From the NCBI GenBank assembly GCA_937898195.1, contig CALEJD010000001.1, positions 1 through 9,726 on the forward strand: a stretch of 9,726 nt of DNA. The letters run 5' to 3'. The stretch comes from an uncultured Clostridia bacterium (GTDB lineage: Bacteria; Bacillota; Clostridia; Oscillospirales; Acutalibacteraceae). How positions within the stretch are numbered: the stretch's first letter is position 1; every line of letters begins with the position of its first letter. The notes under the pieces are model-generated. The model saw nothing but the letters and a program-made list of their open reading frames with translations. It searched no databases and had not been told where the DNA came from. This document shows positions 1 to 6,139 of the stretch, in pieces. The position numbers and the translations under genes were made by a program.

Positions 1-1
1 C

Positions 2-652
2 GGTGAAAAAAATATAGCTAAATCAGCTTTGATAGAAAAATATAATTACAACAGTGCTACTATCGATAAAATCCTGTCTGACAGTGAAAATACAAAGAAG
101 ATTCTTTCTTCGGTTGTAAAGTCATCAAGGCCCAGAGCTGTTGAATCCTATAATGTCACAGCCAGATTTAACAATGTTTCTCTCGCTTGTCTGACACATT
201 TTGCAAGGCACAGAATGCAAAGCATCTGCATTCCCGATCTCATCAAGACAGACAGGTACTCATATGTAATTCCCGATACAGTTAAGGCAGATGATAGCAA
301 TCTCAGAATATATCTTTCCTGCTTTGAAAAAATGCAAACTCTTTTTGAAACTTTGAGACAAAAGGAATATTCCGATAATGTGCTCGTTTACTGTGTACTC
401 AGCGGTAACACACTTGACATCGTTTCATGTATGAACGGCAGAGAACTCATGCTCTTTATGAGACTGCGTACATGCACGAGAGCACAGTGGGAAATCCGTG
501 ATTTCGCAATTGAAATGCTTCGTCAGCTTCGTGAAGCTTCACCTGCTATTTTCAACAAGTACGGTCCGAGCTGTTTCGTTTCATCCTGTCCCGAGGGGGC
601 AATGTCCTGCGGCAGAGCTGCAGAAATTAAAGAATATTTCAAGAACTTATGA
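2..652 (+). CDS. ThyX-family (FAD-dependent thymidylate synthase-like) protein, 5' partial
   Basis: The reading frame is open to the left edge, so the true start lies outside; the TTG at 29 has no Shine-Dalgarno and is probably internal. Residue numbers here count from that TTG. Two ThyX-like regions are visible: VTARFNNVSLACLTHFARHR (residues 43-62), resembling the strand and helix leading into the RHR signature, and a C-terminal MRLRT...AQWEIR block (144-157), resembling the ThyX RLR...AQxEIR region. ThyX enzymes make dTMP from dUMP with FAD and methylene-tetrahydrofolate. The signature is degenerate here: after RHRMQS, the usual N-E-x-S-x-R-Y positions read C-I-P-D-L-I-K, so the signature serine is absent, and the HAQ histidine is arginine. 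Three cysteines cluster near the C-terminus (182, 187, 194). Family membership is likely; thymidylate synthase activity is uncertain. It ends 23 bases before the YerC-like gene and probably shares its transcript. Confidence 0.72.
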   Translation, partial: GEKNIAKSALIEKYNYNSATIDKILSDSENTKKILSSVVKSSRPRAVESYNVTARFNNVSLACLTHFARHRMQSICIPDLIKTDRYSYVIPDTVKADDSNLRIYLSCFEKMQTLFETLRQKEYSDNVLVYCVLSGNTLDIVSCMNGRELMLFMRLRTCTRAQWEIRDFAIEMLRQLREASPAIFNKYGPSCFVSSCPEGAMSCGRAAEIKEYFKNL

Positions 653-675
653 TATAATCTGAAAGGAAAATCCTT

Positions 676-957
676 ATGAAAGACAGTGTAAAGCAGGAAA
701 ATGCAAAGATGCTCTATAAGGCGATACTCACTCTTAAAAATGAAGAAGAATGTGCAGGCTTTTTCAAGGACCTGTGTACAGATACCGAAATCTATTCAAT
801 GGCACAGCGTTTTATGGTTGCAAAAATGGTTGCTTCGGGCAAGAAGTACGATGAAATCGAGGAAGCAACGGGAGCATCACCTGCAACAATCAGCCGTGTA
901 AAGAGATATATGGAAAACTATAAACAGTACGATATTTTCACAAGGCTGGATAAGTAA
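676..957 (+). CDS. YerC/YecD family TrpR-related DNA-binding protein
   Basis: A 93-residue all-helical protein of the TrpR/YerC superfamily. The order of features fits the family: an N-terminal helix (about 9-33), the segment LCTDTEIYSMAQRFMVAKM (33-51) matching the TrpR 'LLTPxE...R' region, then a helix-turn-helix at about 56-78, with the recognition helix around SPATISRVKRY. Length is typical for YerC/YecD. It probably binds DNA as a dimer; the ligand and target operator are unknown, and nothing here shows that it senses tryptophan. The start is supported by AAAGGA at 662-667, 8 bases before the ATG. Its TAA stop shares one base with the ATG of the methyltransferase downstream (TAATG), implying translational coupling. 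No trp genes are present in the window. Confidence 0.88.
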   Translation: MKDSVKQENAKMLYKAILTLKNEEECAGFFKDLCTDTEIYSMAQRFMVAKMVASGKKYDEIEEATGASPATISRVKRYMENYKQYDIFTRLDK

Positions 958-1685
958 TGAGTTATGCTTCATTGGCTTCAGTTTATGATAAGCTGACTGA
1001 AAATGTCGAATATGAAAAAAGAGCAGAGTATATCAATTCTCTGCTTGTAAAAAACGGTGCAGACAGGGGAGTGCTCCTTGACCTTGCATGCGGAACGGGA
1101 ACACTTTCCGCAGAGCTTGCAAAATACGGCTATGATATGATTCTTTGTGATCTGTCAGCCGAAATGCTCGCATTCGCAAGGGAAAGACTGCCTGACGCCC
1201 TGATTCTGTGTCAGAGCATGACGGAGCTTGACCTGTACGGCACAATCAACCATGCAGTATGCTCACTCGACAGCATAAATCATCTGCTCAGGCCCTGTGA
1301 TGTAAAAGCGGCTTTTTCTTCCGTTTCACTTTTTATGGAGCAGGGGGGAGTGTTTGTTTTTGATGTCAATACTCCTTATAAACATGAAAATGTGCTCGGC
1401 AACAACTCCTTTGTGTCCGAAAAAGACAATGTTTTCTGCGTATGGCAGAATTCATATAAGAAAAAAAGCAAAACGGTTGATATAAATATCGACATTTTTA
1501 TTGAAGAAGAAAACAAATATGAAAGACTGCGTGAAAGTTTTTCAGAAAGAGCATACTCACCTGATGACATAAAAAAATGGCTTTCCGAAACAGGTTTTGA
1601 ATTAACGGGAGTATATGATGATATGACTCAGAACGAACCGACCGATACAAGCGAAAGAGTATATTTCACGGCAGTAAAAAAATAA
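957..1685 (+). CDS. Class I SAM-dependent methyltransferase (YqeM-like)
   Basis: A 242-residue Rossmann-fold methyltransferase. Motif I is LDLACGTG (41-48), the SAM-binding glycine loop; the acidic residue ending strand 2 is D65 in LCDLS; LDSINHL (104-110) lies at the motif IV position; VFVFDVNTP (132-140) forms the next core strand. The N-terminus (SYASLASVYDKLTENVEYEK) resembles YqeM-type methyltransferases, often found near ribosome-silencing or tRNA genes in Firmicutes. The substrate cannot be read from sequence. The ATG at 957 overlaps the YerC stop by one base and has only a weak upstream purine run, so expression probably depends on translational coupling. It is 12 bases upstream of hslO. 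Leucine codons are almost all CTN, with a single TTA, unlike hslO. Confidence 0.87.
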   Translation: MSYASLASVYDKLTENVEYEKRAEYINSLLVKNGADRGVLLDLACGTGTLSAELAKYGYDMILCDLSAEMLAFARERLPDALILCQSMTELDLYGTINHAVCSLDSINHLLRPCDVKAAFSSVSLFMEQGGVFVFDVNTPYKHENVLGNNSFVSEKDNVFCVWQNSYKKKSKTVDINIDIFIEEENKYERLRESFSERAYSPDDIKKWLSETGFELTGVYDDMTQNEPTDTSERVYFTAVKK

Positions 1686-1697
1686 CGAGGTAAAAAA

Positions 1698-2585
1698 ATG
1701 GGTAAACTTGTAAGATGTATTTCAGAAGACGGCACACTCTATGTTTTAGCCGTTAATTCAACTGAAATGGTTCAAGAAATGCAGAATATCCACCAGACAT
1801 CAAAAGTGTGTTCTGCAGCCCTTGGCAGACTTATAACAGCCGCCGGTATGATGGGTGTGCTTCTCAAAGGTGACAAAGACACTCTCACCATTAAAATGAA
1901 CGGAAGTGGCCCTGCATCCCCTGTTGTTGCAGTTGCAAACTCAAAAGGTCAGGTTAAAGGGTATATCGGCGACAGAAATGTTCAGTTGCCATTAAACTCA
2001 AAAGGTAAACTTGATGTTTCAGGCGCTATCGGTAAAGACGGATTCTTAACTGTTATAAAAGACTTAGGACTCAAAGAGCCATATTGTGCACAAATCCCAG
2101 TAGTTTCAGGTGAAATTGCAGAAGATATTACTGCATATTATTTCACAAGTGAACAGACACCAACTGTTTGCGCTCTCGGCGTGCTTGTTGACCCTGAAAC
2201 TGAAAATGTGCTTTTAGCAGGTGGATTTTTAATTCAGTTGCTCCCAACAGCGGACGAAAATACAATTTCACTTGTTGAAAAAGGATTAGAAGGTATTAAG
2301 CCTGTTACAACAATGCTTGCTGAAGGACTCACCCCTGAACAAATTTGTGAAAAGGTTTTACCTGAATTCAATATGCAATTCCTTGACAGTCAAGAGATTT
2401 CATATAAATGTGATTGCAGTGTAGAAAGAGTCACAAAGGCTCTTATCGGTGCTGGTGAAGACGGACTTCGCGAAATGGCAGAAGACGAAAATACAGAGGT
2501 TGTTTGTCATTTCTGTAATACAAAATATAATTTTTCAAGAGAAAAGATTTTAAAACTTTTGAAAGAAGCAACAAAAAAAAGTTAA
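1698..2585 (+). CDS. hslO: Hsp33 family redox-regulated molecular chaperone HslO
   Basis: A 295-residue full-length Hsp33. The C-terminal zinc switch is intact: CDC at 238-240 and CHFC at 270-273 (CxC...CxxC). In known Hsp33, oxidation of these cysteines releases zinc and activates ATP-independent holdase activity in the cytoplasm. The N-terminal domain carries the characteristic 'S.ALGR...AA.MMG..LKG' region (39-58) and the GPASPVVAVANSKGQVKGYI stretch (71-90), as in the family. The start is supported by GAGGT at 1687-1691, 6 bases before the ATG. It probably belongs to the + strand operon with the methyltransferase and ends 29 bases before a strong hairpin terminator. Its leucine codon use (many TTA, few or no CTG) differs sharply from the gene immediately upstream. 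An oxidative-stress chaperone is expected in an anaerobe occasionally exposed to oxygen. Confidence 0.96.
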   Translation: MGKLVRCISEDGTLYVLAVNSTEMVQEMQNIHQTSKVCSAALGRLITAAGMMGVLLKGDKDTLTIKMNGSGPASPVVAVANSKGQVKGYIGDRNVQLPLNSKGKLDVSGAIGKDGFLTVIKDLGLKEPYCAQIPVVSGEIAEDITAYYFTSEQTPTVCALGVLVDPETENVLLAGGFLIQLLPTADENTISLVEKGLEGIKPVTTMLAEGLTPEQICEKVLPEFNMQFLDSQEISYKCDCSVERVTKALIGAGEDGLREMAEDENTEVVCHFCNTKYNFSREKILKLLKEATKKS

Positions 2586-2606
2586 ATTTGCATAATAATT
2601 TAGCAT

Positions 2607-2646
2607 AAAAAAAAGAACCATCGAAAAATCGATGGTTCATTTTTTT
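2607..2646. terminator. Bidirectional intrinsic terminator between hslO and ferredoxin
   Basis: A perfect 10-bp stem: GAACCATCGA (2615-2624), loop AAAA, TCGATGGTTC (2629-2638). It is flanked by eight A on the left (2607-2614) and a run of T on the right (2640-2646). It therefore reads as a hairpin plus U-tract on both strands. It lies between convergent genes, ending hslO on + and the ferredoxin (and any darA-holB-ricT read-through) on -. Confidence 0.93.
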
Positions 2647-2657
2647 ATAGTTTAAAA

Positions 2658-2828
2658 TTAGTCAGCAACTGGAGCTGAAACTGGGCAGCTATCTGCACAA
2701 GCGCCACAATCGATGCATGTATCAGCGTCGATTACATAGATGCCGTCTCCTTCAGAAATAGCTTCAACTGGGCAATCAGCTGCGCAAGCGCCGCATGAAA
2801 TGCAATCATCAGTAATTTTGTATGCCAT
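2658..2828 (-). CDS. 2[4Fe-4S] clostridial-type ferredoxin
   Basis: A 56-residue protein starting MAYKITDDCISCGACAADCP. It has two complete cluster motifs of the form CxxCxxCxxxCP, with cysteines at 9/12/15/19 and 38/41/44/48, in the pseudo-twofold arrangement of clostridial ferredoxins. It is a soluble low-potential electron carrier for enzymes such as pyruvate:ferredoxin oxidoreductase or hydrogenase. The start has a very strong ribosome binding site (AAAGGGAGGT, 2837-2846) 8 bases upstream, and a promoter lies just beyond it. The C-terminus ends in a short SAPVAD tail after the second cluster. It sits 69 bases downstream of ricT on the same strand, so it can be transcribed alone or by read-through. 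The specific redox partner cannot be read from the sequence. Confidence 0.96.
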   Translation of the reverse strand: MAYKITDDCISCGACAADCPVEAISEGDGIYVIDADTCIDCGACADSCPVSAPVAD

Positions 2829-2861
2829 GTGTATGTACCTCCCTTTATTATTTATGTTTAC

Positions 2862-2889
2862 ATTGTAACATATAATTTTTAAAAATCAA
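2862..2889 (-). promoter_or_regulatory. Sigma-A type promoter for the ferredoxin gene
   Basis: On the minus strand: -35 TTGATT (2884-2889), a 16-base spacer, then -10 TACAAT (2862-2867) preceded by an extended -10 TG (TGTTACAAT). It lies in the gap after the ricT stop and about 30 bases upstream of the ferredoxin start, giving a short leader containing the strong ribosome binding site. It explains how the ferredoxin could be expressed well above the upstream housekeeping genes. Confidence 0.75.
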
Positions 2890-2897
2890 GTACTAAA

Positions 2898-3761
2898 TTA
2901 TTCTATTCCTTTAAGCGCTTCTAATTCTTCTTTTGAAACATTGATTCTTGCATCTTTAAGGATTTTTACCTGATGTCTGTGAATAACGAGTGGTGCTGCA
3001 TCAGGACGACGGTCTAACGTCACTTTGAGCATTCCAGTAATCAAATTGTTTTCAATTACCTTGCCTTTTCCGTCAGGTGTATCAACGATTGCGCCAACCT
3101 TTGGTGTTACTCTTAAAAGGTGCTCATAAGTATCCTGCTCATATTTAAGACAACACATAAGTCTGCCACAAGTACCACTGATTTTTGTTGGGTTAAGTGA
3201 CAAGCCTTGTTCTTTTGCCATTTTAATTGAAACAGGTTGAAAGTCATTTAAGAAAGTGTTACAGCAGAACGGTCTGCCACAAATGCCAAAGCCACCAACC
3301 ATACGGGATTCATCACGAACACCAATCTGACGAAGCTCAATTCTTGTTCTGAAGGCTGATGCTAAATCCTTTACAAGTTCACGGAAATCCACTCTGCCGT
3401 CAGCTGTGAAATAGAAAAGCAATTTGCTTCTGTCAAAAGTATATTCAACATCAACCAAATTCATTTCTAACCCGTGTGCCTCAATTTTGCCTTCACAGAT
3501 TTTAAATGCTTCTTTCTCTTTTTCTTTATTCTCTGCGAGAGTTTTCACATCTTCTTCTGTTGCTGCACGGATAACCTTTTTAAGTGGTTTGGTAATATCA
3601 TCTTCATTTGTTTTGTGATTTGCCTTTGCAACGAGTCCACATTCCATTCCACGAACTGTTTCAACTATGGCATAATCACCTTTTTCGAATTTTTTACCAT
3701 CGGCATCAAAATCATAGATTTTGCCACCGTCTTTAAATCTGATTCCAACAGTTTCAATCAT
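2898..3761 (-). CDS. ricT: PSP1 domain protein RicT/YaaT (RicAFT complex subunit)
   Basis: A 287-residue protein matching RicT (YaaT), a PSP1-domain protein. In Bacillus subtilis RicT forms a complex with RicA and RicF that carries [4Fe-4S] clusters and assists RNase Y-dependent mRNA maturation, affecting sporulation and competence. The two signature cysteine blocks are present: GICGRPFCCNTF (C161, C166, C167) and GTCGRLMCCLKYE (C198, C203, C204). The surrounding conserved segments RIELRQIGVRDE and SLNPTKISGTCG are also typical. A charged helix around 70-90 (EEDVKTLAENKEKEKEAF) is consistent with the family. Start: ATG with AGGAG a few bases upstream. It lies 21 bases after holB, the usual Firmicutes order. 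RicA and RicF are not in this window. Confidence 0.94.
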   Translation of the reverse strand: MIETVGIRFKDGGKIYDFDADGKKFEKGDYAIVETVRGMECGLVAKANHKTNEDDITKPLKKVIRAATEEDVKTLAENKEKEKEAFKICEGKIEAHGLEMNLVDVEYTFDRSKLLFYFTADGRVDFRELVKDLASAFRTRIELRQIGVRDESRMVGGFGICGRPFCCNTFLNDFQPVSIKMAKEQGLSLNPTKISGTCGRLMCCLKYEQDTYEHLLRVTPKVGAIVDTPDGKGKVIENNLITGMLKVTLDRRPDAAPLVIHRHQVKILKDARINVSKEELEALKGIE

Positions 3762-3782
3762 AAATTTTCTCCTATATTAAAT

Positions 3783-4652
3783 CTATCTTCCGATAGCCTC
3801 TTTAAATTCATAACACATTCTCACAAGCAAAAGATTGTTATTGCAGTTTCTGTCAATAGACTCAATCAACTTGTCACAGACAGACACAAGTTGCAACAAA
3901 CTTTTTGATGTGAGAGCCATACACAAAGCATTCACCTGTTCAGGAAAATGCATTTCTCTTGTGTAGCCACTCTTTTTAACAAGAGCGTCACGAAACACTT
4001 CTGAAAGAAGCATTATAACTGATTTTGCAAACTGATTATTCTTTTGAAAAACTGCAGTTGCTTCCATAAGTTTCAATTCATTAACGCTTAATAGTGCATC
4101 AACAAAACTCTTAACTGCATTTTCTTCTTTTTCACTTATTTTAACTTCGTCACTTAAAATTGAATAAGTCTGCACACGGGACAAAACAGTTTCAAGCATT
4201 GTACTTCTTGATGTTGTCACAATTATGAAGAACACATAAGTTGGTGGTTCTTCAAGAATTTTGAGTAGTGCATTTTGTGCTTGCTCATTCATATTCTGTC
4301 CGTTTTTAAGAATATATATTTTCTTATCGCTCTCGTTTGGAACAATAAAAGCATTACTACGGATTTCACGGACAGCATCAACAGTAAAATTCCTGCTTTT
4401 ACCCTTAACACCATCAGTTTCAAAAATATCGGGGTGACCATCCTTTTCTGCTTTTAAACAATCGGCACATTTAAGGCAAGGTTTATTCTCCCCGCGACAT
4501 ACAAGGCAATTTGCAATATAGTGAGCAAAGTCGACACCGTCCTGCTCGTTTTCACATTCCACCAATACACCGTGTGGAAAGTTGCCCTGACTCACAGACT
4601 GCGCAACTGTTTCATAAAGCTTATTCACTTTTTCCATTTTAGAATCTGTCAT
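3783..4652 (-). CDS. holB: DNA polymerase III clamp-loader delta' subunit
   Basis: A 289-residue clamp-loader protein that helps load the beta sliding clamp. Visible marks are a zinc-type cysteine cluster (C52, C59, C62, C65, with an extra C49), the HPDI motif (73-76), NEQAQNALLKILEEPP (122-137), the classic gamma/delta' signature, and SRV-Q at 158-161 in place of the usual SRC sensor, keeping the arginine. The P-loop position (about 27-40) reads GVLVECENEQDGVD with no GxxGxGKT, so it should not hydrolyse ATP; delta' subunits commonly lack a working P-loop. The C-terminal domain is divergent and slightly shorter than in Bacillus. The ATG overlaps the darA stop by 4 bases (ATGA), so the two are translationally coupled; a yaaR homologue usually found between them is absent. 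Confidence 0.92.
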   Translation of the reverse strand: MTDSKMEKVNKLYETVAQSVSQGNFPHGVLVECENEQDGVDFAHYIANCLVCRGENKPCLKCADCLKAEKDGHPDIFETDGVKGKSRNFTVDAVREIRSNAFIVPNESDKKIYILKNGQNMNEQAQNALLKILEEPPTYVFFIIVTTSRSTMLETVLSRVQTYSILSDEVKISEKEENAVKSFVDALLSVNELKLMEATAVFQKNNQFAKSVIMLLSEVFRDALVKKSGYTREMHFPEQVNALCMALTSKSLLQLVSVCDKLIESIDRNCNNNLLLVRMCYEFKEAIGR

Positions 4653-4975
4653 ATCTTATAAAACTGCTCCACATCAAGAACGAAAATTGTTGCTCCACCA
4701 ACGGTCACTTCAACGGGCATTGAAGAAAGCATTGATTCACCGATATATGTAGTGTTAACAGGGGTGATTTGTTTGCGTTGTTTACTGTATTCACCAATAA
4801 TGTTAATCACTTCATCAACCTTGTTATTCTCAACACCCAAGAGAAGAGTAACATTCCCTGCTCTTAAAAATCCACCTGTTGTGGAAAGTCGTGTTGCTGA
4901 ATAACCCGCTTTCGTAACACCATTCATTACGGCATTAGCATCATCATTATTGATAATAGCAACGATAAGTTTCAA
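4649..4975 (-). CDS. darA: Cyclic-di-AMP receptor DarA (PstA/YaaQ, PII-like)
   Basis: A small PII-like trimeric protein that binds cyclic-di-AMP. The diagnostic segment TGGFLRAGNVTLLLGV is followed by VDEVINIIGEYS. The C-terminus SSMPVEVTVGGATIFVLDVEQFYKI matches the family. I place the start at the TTG at 4973-4975, giving 108 residues beginning MKLIVAIINND, which aligns with the usual family N-terminus. The alternative in-frame GTG at 4982-4984 shares its first G with the Shine-Dalgarno and would add three residues. AAAGGAG (4984-4990) is 8 bases from the TTG, which is ideal. It is the first gene of a darA-holB-ricT run; immediately upstream sits the hairpin array. What DarA controls downstream of c-di-AMP is poorly defined in general. 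Confidence 0.93.
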   Translation of the reverse strand: MKLIVAIINNDDANAVMNGVTKAGYSATRLSTTGGFLRAGNVTLLLGVENNKVDEVINIIGEYSKQRKQITPVNTTYIGESMLSSMPVEVTVGGATIFVLDVEQFYKI

Positions 4976-4983
4976 ACTAATCA

Positions 4984-4990
4984 CTCCTTT
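4984..4990 (-). promoter_or_regulatory. Ribosome binding site that fixes the darA TTG start
   Basis: AAAGGAG on the minus strand, 8 bases before TTG (4975). The GTG at 4982-4984 is too close to be served by it. The site directly abuts the hairpin at 4991-5009, so the leader structure could influence ribosome access (inference). Confidence 0.7.
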
Positions 4991-5178
4991 TGCAAAGTAA
5001 AGCTTTGCATAATAATGAAGTAAATCTTTACAGATTTATGAAGTATCTTATTGATATGAAGTAGCTTACGCTATGAAGTACGCCTAACGGCGTATAAGTT
5101 TCATTTACTTTACTTCATATTTGCAAAAGCAAATACTTCATAATTGAAAATTACTTCATATTGCATCGCAATACTTCA
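4991..5178. repeat. Array of non-identical hairpins separated by inverted TGAAG/CTTCA pentamers
   Basis: This fills most of the gap between the AEC permease gene and darA. Stems in order: TGCAAAG/CTTTGCA (4991-5009); TAAATCT/AGATTTA (5021-5038); TATC/GATA (5044-5056); TAGC/GCTA (5062-5073); TACGCC/GGCGTA (5079-5094); a weaker AAGT/ACTT (5096-5110); TATTTGC/GCAAATA (5118-5135); TAATT/AATTA (5141-5153); TATTGC/GCAATA (5159-5173). Loops are 3-7 bases. The constant pentamer TGAAG occurs at 5016, 5039, 5057 and 5074; its complement CTTCA occurs at 5113, 5136, 5154 and 5174. Most stems begin and end in TA. Stem sequences differ but pairing is kept, implying selection or a replication mechanism for structure. 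The four TGAAG could also pair with the four CTTCA in one large fold. No long coding frame, transposase or T-tract is present. I do not recognise the family; possible roles are a non-autonomous mobile repeat, an RNA processing or stability element, or a terminator substitute. Confidence 0.9.
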
Positions 5179-5188
5179 TTTTGTATTT

Positions 5189-6133
5189 TCACTGTAATAA
5201 TTGAGCCAAAGCAATCATTACAGGCATTGTTAAAATTGAAAGCACACTGACAAAAGATGTGACCTTTGAAGCGAGTGCTGTATCTCTGTCAAATTTTGCT
5301 GCAAACATAACTGTATTGCTTGCTGTTGGTGCAGATGCGCTGAGCACACAAGCAACCAACAAAGTGCCACCAAAACCAAAAAGCTTTAATACGCTGATTG
5401 TGATAAGTGGCATCAAAATAATTTTTAATGCAGCCGAGCCGAAAATTCTTTTATCAGAAAACAAAGTTTTCCAATCTGCTGATGCTAAATATGTTCCGAA
5501 CATAACCATTGCAAGTGGTGTGTTAAGGTCTGCAAGGTATGAAACAGGTTGATAAATAACATCGGGTAATTTTATCTGCAAAAGGAAAAGTGGAAGTCCT
5601 AAACAAACGCCGATAACACCAGGGTTAATGATGAGTTTTTTAAGGTTGAATCCACCTTTTTCTTCTTTCTTCTGCATTACGCTCACACCGTGAGTAAATG
5701 AAAGAATATTGAATGGGACGAGAATTACTGAGCAATAGAACACGCCCTCGTCGCCCAAAACCGCTTGTGCCAAAGGCAACGCCATATAGCCCACATTGCC
5801 ATAGCAAGAAGCATATTTAAAAATACAGGCTGTGTCCTTATCACCTTTATTAAAGAAGAGTTTTGCAAAGACAATTCCTAAAACGTGGAAGAATATGCCA
5901 CCTAAAAGTGCAAAAAGCAAGCCTTTTAAAGCGTCCTTATTGTAATCCATTCCCACAAATGAACGGATAATAATTGCAGGGGCTACAATATAGAACAACA
6001 AATCAGTTGTCATTCTTGATGCCTTTTCTGTGTAAACACCGATTTTGTGACACACAAAGCCCACCATTGCAATTAAAAAGAGTATGACAACCTGTGTAAA
6101 GGATGTCAGAACATTATTTAAAAATAACTGCAT
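5189..6133 (-). CDS. AEC (auxin efflux carrier) family permease
   Basis: A 314-residue integral membrane protein with about ten hydrophobic segments in two halves separated by a basic, glycine-containing loop around 154-167. Family marks include CYGNVGYMALPLAQAVLGDEG split across 110-130 (the N-x-G-x-x-x-LPL crossover region of the first half) and SASAPTASNTVMFAAKF (265-281), followed by ALASKVTSFVSVLSILTMPV, the second-half repeat. Bacterial AEC members, such as malonate- or malate-associated carriers, are thought to move organic anions across the cytoplasmic membrane. It starts 6 bases after the 8-TM gene, with GGAG inside the upstream gene's end, and is the third gene after citrate synthase. 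This makes an organic-acid substrate plausible, but direction and substrate are inference. No classical terminator follows; the hairpin array begins about 10 bases beyond its stop. Confidence 0.9.
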   Translation of the reverse strand: MQLFLNNVLTSFTQVVILFLIAMVGFVCHKIGVYTEKASRMTTDLLFYIVAPAIIIRSFVGMDYNKDALKGLLFALLGGIFFHVLGIVFAKLFFNKGDKDTACIFKYASCYGNVGYMALPLAQAVLGDEGVFYCSVILVPFNILSFTHGVSVMQKKEEKGGFNLKKLIINPGVIGVCLGLPLFLLQIKLPDVIYQPVSYLADLNTPLAMVMFGTYLASADWKTLFSDKRIFGSAALKIILMPLITISVLKLFGFGGTLLVACVLSASAPTASNTVMFAAKFDRDTALASKVTSFVSVLSILTMPVMIALAQLLQ

Positions 6134-6139
6134 AGAACA

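Noticed and set aside
29..31. TTG as the start of the ThyX-like gene
   Set aside because: The frame is open upstream to base 2, there is no Shine-Dalgarno, and the gene is simply cut by the window edge.
650..658. Extended -10 (TGATATAAT) before the YerC-like gene
   Set aside because: No -35 is visible, and transcription would start at about 665, inside the ribosome binding site, leaving no usable leader. More likely chance in the stop-codon region.
3474..3908. 144-codon open frame on the + strand
   Set aside because: It lies antisense across ricT and holB, which have clear homology; the product is low-complexity (Phe, Ile, Cys rich) without a ribosome binding site.
4982..4984. GTG start for darA
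   Set aside because: It shares a base with the Shine-Dalgarno; the TTG 9 bases on has ideal spacing and matches the family N-terminus.
4991..5178. CRISPR array
   Set aside because: The constant unit is 5 bases, the intervening pieces are palindromes, the orientation flips half way, and there are no cas genes.
4991..5178. Ordinary intrinsic terminator for the AEC operon
   Set aside because: None of the hairpins is followed by a T-tract on the minus strand, and multiple phased units exceed what a terminator needs.
5259..5552. 97-codon + strand frame inside the AEC permease gene
   Set aside because: Antisense shadow of a well-supported membrane protein gene; no ribosome binding site or recognisable product.
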